DNA from: Pseudophaeobacter sp. EL27
GTDB taxonomy: Bacteria > Pseudomonadota > Alphaproteobacteria > Rhodobacterales > Rhodobacteraceae
Length of the DNA: 64,000 nucleotides
NCBI RefSeq assembly: GCF_900313025.1
Contig: NZ_OMPQ01000005.1
Location: 62,001-126,000, forward strand
Reading direction: 5' to 3'
The translations under genes and the position numbers were made by a program. The notes under the pieces were generated by a model. The model did no database searches. It was not told the origin of the DNA and saw nothing but the letters and a program-made list of their open reading frames with translations. Numbering within the stretch: the first letter of the stretch is position 1; each line of letters begins with the position of its first letter. Shown one piece after another: positions 8,857 to 16,406 of the stretch.

Positions 8857-9618
8857 ATGCCCGAAGACATGAGCATCGAGAGCTATCTCGCCCAGGGTGG
8901 CATGTTGAGCAACCCTGCCAATGTACCGCCACGCTACCGGGCTGCCTTGCTGAAGCTGATGGCCACCTTTGTGGATAGCGAACTGGCCGGTGCCGCCGGT
9001 TTTGCCGAAATCATCAACGAAGGCCCCGGCATCAAGGCCCGCATTGCAGCCGCCAAGATCGTGCTGGAGAAAAGCGATAACGCCGACCGCGTGCTGCGCA
9101 TCATGGGCGAATTTGGCGCCGATACCGAGCGCTACGCAGATCACCACCCTTGGACTGCGCGGCTTGAACGCGGTGCGGATATTGGCCAACAGCGCTCGGA
9201 TCATGACATGCGTCTGGCGGTCTTCAACTACCCGCTGGAAGGCTGGGCTGATGCCGTGGTGATGAACCTGCTGATGGGCCGAGCCGTTGCCGTGCAGCTG
9301 GCAGAGTTCTCGCTGATTTCCTATCAGCCTCTGGCCGAAGTGTTTCGTGCCCTGGCCCCGATTGAGGCCCGCCATGCTGAACTGGCCGAAGAAGGCCTGG
9401 AGCGGTTGATCGAAGAAACGGGCAAGGGCGATCTGCAATCATCGGTGAACTATTGGTGGCCACGGGTTGCTGCGAGCTTTGGCAGTGAAGGGTCAGACAA
9501 GTTCGAAGGGCTGAAAGCGCTGGGTCTACGTCGCACGCCCAACGGTGAGTTGAAAACCCGCTGGCAGGCGGAAGTGGGGGTAAAGCTGGCCAAATTGGGT
9601 TTGACACAGCCCGTCTAG
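8857..9618 (+). CDS. PaaA/PaaC-family paralogue with incomplete diiron site
   Basis: 253-residue ferritin-like protein of the phenylacetate-catabolism family (PF05138 type), 24 nt after paaE with an AGGAAGG site. It aligns well with PaaA encoded upstream: both have FNYP-x3-WAD and an E-x-x-H helix. At the six PaaA iron-ligand positions this protein keeps Glu42, Glu170 and His173 but has Lys72 for Glu86, Asn75 for His89 and Gly141 for Asp140. A normal diiron centre is therefore unlikely. It could be an extra structural subunit, a regulator of the epoxidase or an unrelated acyl-CoA-binding protein. Family assignment is solid; function is not known. Confidence 0.8.
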   Translation: MPEDMSIESYLAQGGMLSNPANVPPRYRAALLKLMATFVDSELAGAAGFAEIINEGPGIKARIAAAKIVLEKSDNADRVLRIMGEFGADTERYADHHPWTARLERGADIGQQRSDHDMRLAVFNYPLEGWADAVVMNLLMGRAVAVQLAEFSLISYQPLAEVFRALAPIEARHAELAEEGLERLIEETGKGDLQSSVNYWWPRVAASFGSEGSDKFEGLKALGLRRTPNGELKTRWQAEVGVKLAKLGLTQPV

Positions 9619-9710
9619 CACCCAGTTCAACTGCGCCCGGCTCGCGGCTCATAGCCAAATGCTCCCGCCAAGAGCCTGGTGCATCAAAGATGCCCCGCTC
9701 CTGTTGGGCC

Positions 9711-9750
9711 CAGCGCGCGCCTTTGGGCGCGCGCTGTTGCGTTTGTTGTC
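9711..9750 (+). terminator. Rho-independent terminator after the paa operon
   Basis: Perfect 11-bp stem CAGCGCGCGCC / GGCGCGCGCTG (9711-9721 and 9726-9736), 4-nt loop, followed by a T-rich tail (TTGCGTTTGTTGT). It lies 93 nt after the last paa gene. Confidence 0.7.
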
Positions 9751-9886
9751 AGCCATCCGCCTGAGCCATTCAAAACACGGCCTTCCCCATAAACTTACAC
9801 ACTCGATCAGCCTGCACCGTCAAAAAAGGTCTGGCCCTATGACCTTTTTCCACCTAGATTTTCCGCAACTAGTGAAGGGGAACACA

Positions 9887-10750
9887 ATGGCCGCAGGCAA
9901 AAACATTCGCACCTATTTTCAAGGTCGCTGGCATGATGGCGATGTTGCTCTGCTGAAGGGGGCGGATCACGCCATGTGGCTTGGATCCTCGGTGTTTGAT
10001 GGCGCCCGGTTCTTTGACGGCATGACCCCGGACCTGGACCTGCATTGTGCCCGCACCAATGCCTCAGCTGAGGCGCTGCTGATGCGCCCCACGGTCACAA
10101 CTGCCGATATGGTTGAAATTGCCCTGGAGGGTCTAAAAGGGGTTTCTTCCGGTGCAGCGGTCTACATTCGGCCAATGTATTGGGCGACGGATGGAGATGC
10201 GACAACCATTGCCCCCGATCCGGAGAGCACTGAATTTGCGCTCTGCCTGGAGGAAATCCCCATGGCATCAGCTGAAGCCAGCGCAACCCTGACCCGAACA
10301 GGCTTTCGCCGCCCGGTCTTGGAAAGCGCGGTTGTCAATGCAAAAGCCGGGTGCCTTTATCCCAATAATGCGCGGATGCTACGCGAAGCCCGCAGCAAAG
10401 GCTTCAGCAATGCCCTGGCACTGGATGCCATGGGTAATGTCGCTGAAACGGCAACCGCAAACATCTTTATGACCCGCGATGGAGAGGTCTTTACCCCGAT
10501 CCCGAATGGCACTTTTCTGGCCGGGATTACCCGGGCGCGCCATATTGCCAACCTGCGGGCGGACGGGGTTACAGTTCACGAAACCGTTTTGAGTTTGCAG
10601 GATTTTGAGGCCGCCGACGAGGTGTTTATGTCAGGCAATATGAGCAAAGTGACCCCCGTCACAGCCTTTGACAACTGCAGCTACCAGGTTGGCCCTGTGG
10701 CAAAGCGTGTTAGAGAACTTTATTGGGACTGGGCCTCCAGCCAGAAGTAA
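9887..10750 (+). CDS. Class IV (branched-chain type) aminotransferase
   Basis: 287-residue fold-type IV PLP enzyme similar to IlvE. The PLP lysine is in NAKAGCLYPNN, and the cofactor-phosphate and substrate motifs appear as ALALDAMGNVAETATANIFM and GTFLAGITRARHI. It would transaminate branched-chain amino acids with 2-oxoglutarate; D-amino acid aminotransferase and aminodeoxychorismate lyase relatives share these motifs. ATG 9887 has GAAGGGG just upstream; an earlier in-frame start at 9659 would overlap the terminator and add unrelated residues. It stands alone, after the paa terminator and before the IS remnant. Confidence 0.85.
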   Translation: MAAGKNIRTYFQGRWHDGDVALLKGADHAMWLGSSVFDGARFFDGMTPDLDLHCARTNASAEALLMRPTVTTADMVEIALEGLKGVSSGAAVYIRPMYWATDGDATTIAPDPESTEFALCLEEIPMASAEASATLTRTGFRRPVLESAVVNAKAGCLYPNNARMLREARSKGFSNALALDAMGNVAETATANIFMTRDGEVFTPIPNGTFLAGITRARHIANLRADGVTVHETVLSLQDFEAADEVFMSGNMSKVTPVTAFDNCSYQVGPVAKRVRELYWDWASSQK

Positions 10751-10811
10751 CACCCCCTCCTGCCAACTCTTAATCTGCCCAAACCCTCCCGCCCATCGCC
10801 AAGGCCTCTTT

Positions 10812-10872
10812 GAGGCATATGGCTCCCGTTGGGGGGAGCGCCGTGCAAAGCGCGGCGCGGCAGCTCCCTTTC
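10812..10872 (-). repeat. Possible REP-like palindrome (shortened copy)
   Basis: G-rich/C-rich inverted repeat flanking GCCGTGCAAAGCGCGGC. Read on the minus strand it runs GGGAGCTGCC, a hairpin, then CCCCCCAACGGGAGCC, resembling the linkers of the larger repeats near 22.1, 33.3 and 62.1 kb but without their second hairpin. Relationship is tentative. Confidence 0.35.
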
Positions 10873-10924
10873 GCCAAAGTGCCGCAAACCAGCTGCACCA
10901 GTTTTTCTCCTCTCCCCTGAGATA

Positions 10925-11645
10925 GGGGCAGGACCCATTGGTTTCCTCCACGGGCCGTGAAGGAAGCACAGTTTTCCTGCGACCCTAAAGCTCTTCGGGT
11001 TTTGCTGGCAGGCGGCCTGGGGCGCTTGCAATCATAGAGTTGAAAGCTGGGCCATTGTCGCAGTGGCAGCATCCTGGGCTGACCAAGGCTGGGCCTGTTG
11101 TCGTACTGATGGAGACGTGGCAGGTGAAGCCGCGTTGAAAACGAAGCCGTTAGGACGTGCGGGTGCCCGACCCTGTAGAGCACAATGCCATGTTGGAGGC
11201 AGCACCCGTACCTATGCTCAAATCCCGTGCTGCACCGCGCCTTGAGCAGGCCAATCTGTCGCTCGTTGATGACACTGACGGGCATTGCAGCAATGGTCCC
11301 CTCACCTACAAATCCGCAGCCGATGATCCCACCCGTTCTAGATCCTCAAAACATGTTGGACCTTGGGGAGGGCTGATACTATCGCAGCATCAATCCGGAA
11401 ACCGCGATGCCACTTGCGGCCTCACCAAGGTGGGGGACGTAAAAATGCTTCGGGCCTTGTGTCAAGTCGCGACCGCCATGGTGCATCGCGGGTGCCCCCA
11501 TTGGCTATGGACATAGGCTACGCGAGTGGCCAAGCCTCAAGGAAGCAGGCGCTCAATGGTCGCGCTTGCGCGGCGCATCAGCATTGTTCGTCATCACATG
11601 TGGCGAGACTCATGCGATCCCACCGAGTGTCAGAGGTCTAGAAAC
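10925..11645 (+). pseudogene. Decayed IS110-family transposase
   Basis: No intact reading frame, but consecutive frames give pieces of one IS110 transposase in the right order: VKEAQFSCDPKAL (from about 10963), LKAGPLSQWQHPGL and VVVLMETWQVK (11041-11140), LEAAPVPMLKSRAA (from about 11189), LTYKSAADDPTR then GLTKVGDVKMLRALCQ (11300-11465), and after a stop ATRVAKPQGSRRSMVALARR with HHMWRD (11519-11605). Compared with family members there is a frameshift near 11037, nonsense codons, and two internal losses of roughly 90 and 25 codons. It is an old insertion. Terminal sequences were not identified, so the borders are approximate. Confidence 0.8.
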
Positions 11646-12181
11646 AGCAAGAGAACGCTTGGGCGCAAGCTCTTGAAGGTTGCATAATTGCGACCCTTCG
11701 AGCTCCCCACCGGGACCTGGTTCCAAAGATGCCGAAGTCAAGACTGTTGCCGAACTTCGGTTCGAGCATGCCTATGGGATAGGTACTTCGGGTTATCACA
11801 CTGGATCAGCATCATGATGGTAGCCATCGCGCTGACCACGGACAACTTGCCCAAGCATGAACTCATCGTCAGAAGCGGCCCCATGGCCAAAGCCCTGACC
11901 CTAGGAACACAGATCATCCAAGGAGCCATCCAAAAGAAATCGTCCAAGAATAAGCACCGAGACCTTACAACAAAACCCGCGCCGCGTAAGCGGCGCCAGG
12001 CCCAACTGTGAGTGGGATCGTAGATCACACGGAACAGGCGGGAGCTTCTCCCTGTCAACGCGATGCTCAGATCGAAGTCGGATGACCCGTTCCCAACTAT
12101 GCCTCTTCAATTGTTACGCAGCCTATTGTTGCGCGGGCACTATTGCGCCATGATCTTTGGTGGAGCAACCAGAGGACAAAA
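11646..12181. other. Gene-poor stretch after the IS remnant
   Basis: About 530 bp without a convincing gene. An open frame at 11688-12011 has no family-like features or ribosome-binding site. One hairpin is present at 11979-11996 (GCGCCGC-GTAA-GCGGCGC). It probably holds further debris of the insertion plus the promoter of the stress protein downstream. Confidence 0.5.
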
Positions 12182-12637
12182 ATGCGCAAATTCCTTGTTG
12201 TACTGGACGACAGCCGAGAATGTCTGAATGCAATGCGTTTTGCCGCGATGCGCGCGGCAAAAACCGGAGGGGGTGTCGCCATCCTTTCTGTCATCCCACC
12301 GGATGATTTCAATCATTGGATTGGCGTCGGCGAAGTCATGCGGGAAGAAGCTCGCGAACGTATCCATGCTCACTTTGAAGTCTTTGCAAAATGGATGCGT
12401 GATCGCCAAGGCGTTGACCCGGAACTGGTGATACGCGAGGGTGATGCGGTGCCGGAGATCATGGCCCAGATCGAAGCCGATACCGAAATTGGTGTTCTGG
12501 TCTTGGGCGCCGGAGATGACCGGAAAGGCCCGGGCCCACTGGTCAGCCAGTTGAGCAAATCGTCGGGAAACCTGCCTGTCCCAATCACAATTGTGCCGGG
12601 AGATCTCTCAAAGGACCGCCTGGACGCCATCACCTGA
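12182..12637 (+). CDS. Universal stress protein (UspA family)
   Basis: 151-residue single-domain cytoplasmic Usp. It begins MRKFLVVLDDSRECLNAMRFAA, the usual first strand and helix, and carries an ATP-loop-like segment near the C-terminus (VLVLGAGDDRKGPGPLVSQLSKSSGNLPVPITIVPG), where the classical G-x2-G-x9-G-S/T pattern is only partly kept. ATG 12182 has AGAGGA at the right distance; an upstream frame extension of 13 residues was not used. The gene stands alone, with the Nfu gene about 200 nt downstream behind its own regulated promoter. Confidence 0.85.
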   Translation: MRKFLVVLDDSRECLNAMRFAAMRAAKTGGGVAILSVIPPDDFNHWIGVGEVMREEARERIHAHFEVFAKWMRDRQGVDPELVIREGDAVPEIMAQIEADTEIGVLVLGAGDDRKGPGPLVSQLSKSSGNLPVPITIVPGDLSKDRLDAIT

Positions 12638-12764
12638 CGCGCCCTGCACAGCCCAGCTGTTTTTGGCGAGGGAGCACCAATTTCACCGGATTTGAAACGG
12701 TGCAGGCTCAGCTCTCAGCCTTAGTATCGTGACAGCAAGGGGGATTGCGCATAGGGCCACTGCA

Positions 12765-12783
12765 GTTTAGAATAATTCTAAAC
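12765..12783. promoter_or_regulatory. Irr/ICE-type iron-responsive operator
   Basis: Perfect palindrome GTTTAGAATAATTCTAAAC. It contains TTTAGAA-N3-TTCTAAA, the consensus described for the iron control element bound by Irr in alphaproteobacteria. It ends 2 bp before a candidate -35 box and 57 bp before the Nfu-type gene, which fits iron-dependent control of Fe-S cluster assembly. Confidence 0.8.
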
Positions 12784-12784
12784 C

Positions 12785-12813
12785 TTGACTTGATGCCCCT
12801 GCGGGCGCATATC
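12785..12813 (+). promoter_or_regulatory. Candidate sigma-70 promoter of the Nfu gene
   Basis: TTGACT, 17-nt spacer, CATATC. The -35 is good and the -10 moderate. It lies directly beside the Irr box and 27 nt before the start codon, leaving a short leader. Confidence 0.5.
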
Positions 12814-12840
12814 CCATGAGACGCTTTTTGGAGGCCCGAG

Positions 12841-13404
12841 ATGTTCATTCAGACCGAATCCACGCCTAACCCGGCGACGCTTAAGTTTCTGCCAGGGCAG
12901 ACCGTTCTGGACGCGGGTACCGCTGATTTCCCCAGCGCCGAAGCCGCTGGCAGCTCTCCACTGGCCAGCCGCATTTTTGCGGTCTCTGGGGTTGCAGGTG
13001 TTTTCTTTGGCAACGATTTTGTCACTGTCACCAAAGTAGACAGCGTTGACTGGGACCATATTAAGCCTGCCATTCTTGGCGCCATCATGGAGCATTACCA
13101 GTCCGGTCAACCTATCGTAGATGCCGGTGGGGAACAGAACTCTGGCCACGCCGAACACAGCGGTGAAAACAGCGAGATTGTTGATCAGATCAAAGACTTG
13201 CTGGACAGCCGCGTACGCCCTGCGGTGGCACAGGATGGTGGCGACATCACCTTCCACGGTTTTGACCGCGGCGTTGTCTATCTGCATATGCAGGGCGCCT
13301 GCGCCGGTTGCCCGTCTTCGACCCTGACCCTGAAGATGGGCATCGAAAACCTGCTGCGTCACTATATCCCCGAGGTGACCGAGGTGCGCCCGGTTGCCGT
13401 CTGA
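12841..13404 (+). CDS. Nfu-type iron-sulfur cluster scaffold/carrier
   Basis: 187-residue protein with the two domains of Nfu proteins: an N-terminal Nfu domain (MFIQTESTPNPATLKFLPGQ) and a C-terminal NifU-like domain with cluster-binding Cys154 and Cys157 in CAGCPSS. It would carry a [4Fe-4S] cluster between subunits to target enzymes in the cytoplasm. The Irr box in its promoter ties it to iron status. Its stop lies inside the next gene, which starts 11 nt earlier, so the two are probably translated together. Confidence 0.93.
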   Translation: MFIQTESTPNPATLKFLPGQTVLDAGTADFPSAEAAGSSPLASRIFAVSGVAGVFFGNDFVTVTKVDSVDWDHIKPAILGAIMEHYQSGQPIVDAGGEQNSGHAEHSGENSEIVDQIKDLLDSRVRPAVAQDGGDITFHGFDRGVVYLHMQGACAGCPSSTLTLKMGIENLLRHYIPEVTEVRPVAV

Positions 13405-13858
13405 GGCAGCCACGCCACCTTTTTCCGCACGCTGCTACTGCGGCGCTTCCCGCCTACGCTTAAGCCAGGCACCGCTCACCGCCGCCTATTGCCATTGCCG
13501 GGATTGCAGACGCTGGACAGGGGCGCCCCTGGGCGCCTTTGCCGCCTTTACCCCCGCCGCCTTGACCGCAGATCCGCCGCTAGGCACGGGGGTATCCCTG
13601 GCTCCCGGGGTGCGTCGCTGGAACTGCCCGACCTGCGGATCGCCGCTTGCCGCCCGCTTCGACTACCTGCCCGATCAGGTCTATATCCCCCTCGGTATCA
13701 TCGATCAGGCCGAACAAATCGCGCCGCAAAGCCATAGCCACGCTGCGGCGGCACTGCCCTGGCTGCATCTGAGCGATGACTTGCCACGGGAGGCCAGCTC
13801 TGCCAGAGAGCGGCTGAACGCGTCACGCAAGGATTTCGATAATGGTTCAGAGGGCTGA
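13394..13858 (+). CDS. GFA family (CENP-V/GFA domain) zinc protein
   Basis: 154-residue protein of the glutathione-dependent formaldehyde-activating enzyme family. The zinc-binding cysteines are in CYCGASRL, CHCRDCRRW and CPTCGSPLAARF, with the usual GAPLGAFAAF between them. Most family members have no proven substrate, so formaldehyde activation should not be assumed. It overlaps nfu by 11 nt upstream and tsaB by 17 nt downstream, all in different frames, indicating a tight operon. Confidence 0.85.
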   Translation: MPSEAATPPFSARCYCGASRLRLSQAPLTAAYCHCRDCRRWTGAPLGAFAAFTPAALTADPPLGTGVSLAPGVRRWNCPTCGSPLAARFDYLPDQVYIPLGIIDQAEQIAPQSHSHAAAALPWLHLSDDLPREASSARERLNASRKDFDNGSEG

Positions 13859-14447
13859 TACCCCCCTTGTTCTGGGCTTTGACACCTCGGCGCCCCATTG
13901 TACGGCTGCATTGCTGCTGGGCGATAGGGTTCTGGCACAGCGGTTCGAGGAGGGCTCGCGCGGGCAGGCAGAGCGGCTGATGCCCATGCTGGAAGAAATT
14001 CTGACAGAGGCAGGCAAAACCTGGGCCGAGCTTACTGCCATCGGCGTTGGCATTGGTCCGGGAAATTTTACCGGCATTCGTATTGCAGTCTCCGCCGCGC
14101 GCGGGCTGGCACTGGGGTTGAAAATCCCCGCCGTGGGAATCAATGGTTTTGAGGCCCGCGAGAAACAAGGGGTTGTGGCTGCGGTCCCGGCCCCTCGCGC
14201 ACAGGTCTATGCCTGCCTCAATGGGGAAGCGCCGCGTCTGATGCCCGAAGCTGAGGCCTCTGACGCTGCCCGCAGCGCCGGGCTGGTGTTTGCGCCTGAG
14301 GCCTCCCCGGCGGATTTGGCACAGCGCATCGCAGAACTGGCGGGGCAACGTTACCTGGACAGTGTCGCACCGCCGGCGCCGCTTTACCTGCGCGCGGCGG
14401 ATGCTGCCCCCGCACGGGATTTGCCGCCACAGCTGATTGATGAGTAG
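13842..14447 (+). CDS. tsaB: tRNA threonylcarbamoyladenosine biosynthesis protein TsaB
   Basis: 201-residue ASKHA-fold protein of the TsaB/YeaZ family. With TsaD and TsaE it transfers the threonylcarbamoyl group to A37 of ANN-decoding tRNAs. Recognisable are LVLGFDTSAPHCTAALL, the GVGIGPGNFTGIRIAVSAARGLALGL segment and the lack of the TsaD metal-binding histidines. Length is typical. Its stop overlaps rimI by 11 nt; tsaB-rimI is a common bacterial pairing. Confidence 0.93.
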   Translation: MVQRADTPLVLGFDTSAPHCTAALLLGDRVLAQRFEEGSRGQAERLMPMLEEILTEAGKTWAELTAIGVGIGPGNFTGIRIAVSAARGLALGLKIPAVGINGFEAREKQGVVAAVPAPRAQVYACLNGEAPRLMPEAEASDAARSAGLVFAPEASPADLAQRIAELAGQRYLDSVAPPAPLYLRAADAAPARDLPPQLIDE

Positions 14448-14865
14448 CCCCCCAACCCCACAGGAGATGGCACGGATCCATGCCGCTGCCTTTCTGCAGT
14501 CCCGACCCTGGTCTACAGAAGAATTCACCTCTCTGTTGGAGAGCCCGCTGAGCTATGCCTGCGGTGACAGGCGCTGCTTTGCCCTGGTGCGGGTCATCGC
14601 AGATGAGGCCGAATTGCTGACCATTGCCACCGACCCTGAGTTTCAATGCCAAGGACTGGCGCGTAGGCTCATGCAGGATTGGCAAACCCTGGGTCAATCC
14701 CGGGGCGCCAAGACCTGCTTTTTGGAAGTTGCGGAAGACAATTGCGCGGCCATCGCGCTGTATCTCGCGGAGGGATTCGCGACCTGCGGGCGCCGCAGCG
14801 GCTACTACGCGCGCAGAAACGCTGCGGCTGTGGACGCAATTGTCATGCAAAAAGAGTTACCTTGA
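14437..14865 (+). CDS. rimI: Ribosomal protein S18 alanine N-acetyltransferase
   Basis: 142-residue GNAT acetyltransferase. The acetyl-CoA loop reads CQGLARRLM, preceded by LLTIATDPEFQ, and AIALYLAEGF near residue 105 is the usual GNAT motif B. The family acetylates the N-terminal alanine of S18. Placement overlapping tsaB supports RimI over a generic GNAT. It is the last gene of the nfu-GFA-tsaB-rimI run; the ABC importer starts 170 nt later. Confidence 0.9.
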   Translation: MMSSPPTPQEMARIHAAAFLQSRPWSTEEFTSLLESPLSYACGDRRCFALVRVIADEAELLTIATDPEFQCQGLARRLMQDWQTLGQSRGAKTCFLEVAEDNCAAIALYLAEGFATCGRRSGYYARRNAAAVDAIVMQKELP

Positions 14866-14905
14866 GCAACCTGCGCGGATTTCGCACCAATTGGTCAAAA
14901 AGCGG

Positions 14906-14934
14906 TTGACCCTCAGCCCGACCAAAGGGCTAAA
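14906..14934 (+). promoter_or_regulatory. Weak candidate promoter of the BMP importer operon
   Basis: TTGACC, 17-nt spacer, GCTAAA. A single GGTGATCACC palindrome follows at 14972-14981, between this promoter and the start at 15036, and could be an operator. Confidence 0.35.
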
Positions 14935-15035
14935 TTGCCGCACCTATTCATAACAATCCCTGTGGGGCCAAGGTGATCACCTCGAACGGATCATCCCTGA
15001 CCACTGCATGGAAAAACAAAACCGGGAGTATCCTA

Positions 15036-16034
15036 ATGACGCTGATGAAATCCCTGATGGGCGCCGCAGCTACGCTGGCCCTTTCTGCTGGTGCAGCCCT
15101 GGCCGAGCCTGCGCTGATCTTTGACCTTGGCGGAAAATTCGACAAGAGCTTCAATGAAGCCGCCTTTGGTGGCGCGCAGCGTTGGGCCGAAGAAACCGGC
15201 GGCACATTCCGCGAAATCGAACTGCAGTCCGAAGCCCAGCGTGAGCAGGCCCTGCGCCGCTTTGCCGAAGCCGGCGCCAACCCAATCGTCACCATGGGCT
15301 TTGGTATGGCTGATCCGCTCAGCTCGGTTGCCCCCGATTACCCCGACACCAAGTTTGTGGTGATCGATGTCACCTGGCTTGATGCGCCAAACATTCGTCA
15401 GGTTGGCTTTGCCGAGCACGAAGGCTCTTACCTTGTTGGCATGATGGCGGCAATGGCCTCCAAATCTGACACCGTGGGCTTTGTTGGTGGCATGGATGTG
15501 CCGCTGATCCGTCATTTTGGCTGCGGCTATGCACAAGGCGTCAAGGCGGTGAACCCGGATGCCACCGTTATTGCCAATATGACCGGCACCACGCCTTCGG
15601 CCTGGAATGACCCGGTAAAAGGCTCCGAGCTGACCAAGGCGCAGATCAGCCAGGGTGCTGATGTGGTCTATGCCGCCGCTGGCGGCACCGGTGTTGGCGT
15701 GCTGCAGACCGCTGCAGACGAAGGCATCCTGTCGATCGGTGTGGACAGCAACCAGAACCACCTGCACCCAGGCAAGGTCCTGACCTCCATGATGAAGCGC
15801 GTCGATGTTGCCGTCTATGAAGCCATGACCGCAGGCGAATCCATTGAGGCCGGCGTCTTCTCGATGGGCCTCGCGGAAGAAGGAGTTGGCTATGCCCTCG
15901 ACGACAACAATGCCGCACTGGTCAGTGATGAAATGAAGGCCGCTGTTGACGAAGCACGCCAGAAAATCATCGACGGCGAGATCGAAGTTGTCTCCTACTA
16001 CGCGGACAACAGCTGCCCTGCATTGAAGTTCTAA
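15036..16034 (+). CDS. BMP family ABC transporter substrate-binding protein
   Basis: 332-residue periplasmic binding protein of the Bmp/PnrA class. A Sec signal peptide (KSLMGAAATLALSAGAALA) precedes the mature EPALIFDLGGKFDKSFNEAAF, the family's first strand with the conserved Asp/Lys/Phe. No lipobox is present, so it is soluble in the periplasm. VGFVGGMDVPLIRHFGCGY and GGTGVGVLQTA are typical. Family members bind purine nucleosides; that ligand is inferred. ATG 15036 was chosen because it gives a proper signal peptide. ATP-binding and two permease genes follow. Confidence 0.9.
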   Translation: MTLMKSLMGAAATLALSAGAALAEPALIFDLGGKFDKSFNEAAFGGAQRWAEETGGTFREIELQSEAQREQALRRFAEAGANPIVTMGFGMADPLSSVAPDYPDTKFVVIDVTWLDAPNIRQVGFAEHEGSYLVGMMAAMASKSDTVGFVGGMDVPLIRHFGCGYAQGVKAVNPDATVIANMTGTTPSAWNDPVKGSELTKAQISQGADVVYAAAGGTGVGVLQTAADEGILSIGVDSNQNHLHPGKVLTSMMKRVDVAVYEAMTAGESIEAGVFSMGLAEEGVGYALDDNNAALVSDEMKAAVDEARQKIIDGEIEVVSYYADNSCPALKF

Positions 16035-16052
16035 TCTAGAAAGCCCCAGGCC

Positions 16053-16406
16053 ATGACAACGTGTATTGATACCCTGTTCTCGGCCTGGGGCGACCCATCG
16101 CCCGAGAGCCGCGCAGCCAAAACAGATGCAGCCATCGGGCCCGACTTTTACTATTCCGATCCCAACGCGCCAGACCCGATCCGGGGTCGTGCTGCCTATC
16201 TGGACTATATCGCCCAGTTTGGCGCGATGATGCCCGGTGCCAGGGCTGAGGTGGTCGCGGTCAGCGAACACCACGGGCATCTGCGCGCCACTGTTGATTT
16301 TACAAAGGACGGTCAACGTATGATGCGCGGGCAGTATTTTGCGGATATGTCAGAGGGCAGGCTACAGCGTGTGATCGGATTTTCAGGCATGGGAGAGCCC
16401 GATTGA
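16053..16406 (+). CDS. NTF2/SnoaL-like small protein
   Basis: 117-residue alpha+beta-barrel protein of the nuclear transport factor 2/SnoaL type, judged from the layout DTLFSAWGD...FYYSDPNAPDPIRGRAAYLDYIAQFGAMMPGARAEV and a final beta strand. No signal peptide is seen, so it is probably cytoplasmic. It lies inside the importer operon, 18 nt after the binding protein and overlapping the ATPase start. Such proteins are not regular ABC subunits; a role in handling the imported compound is speculation. Confidence 0.7.
   Translation: MTTCIDTLFSAWGDPSPESRAAKTDAAIGPDFYYSDPNAPDPIRGRAAYLDYIAQFGAMMPGARAEVVAVSEHHGHLRATVDFTKDGQRMMRGQYFADMSEGRLQRVIGFSGMGEPD

Noticed and set aside
11688-12011. 107-residue ORF downstream of the IS remnant
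   Set aside because: No ribosome-binding site, no family-like motif and a hairpin at its 3' end; probably an open frame by chance in insertion debris.
14972-14981. GGTGATCACC before the BMP binding-protein gene as a third copy of the sdh/suc operator
   Set aside because: It is a single palindrome without a partner at 21 bp. Other single GTGATCAC words inside atuA, atuC, mch and sucD show that single copies occur by chance.
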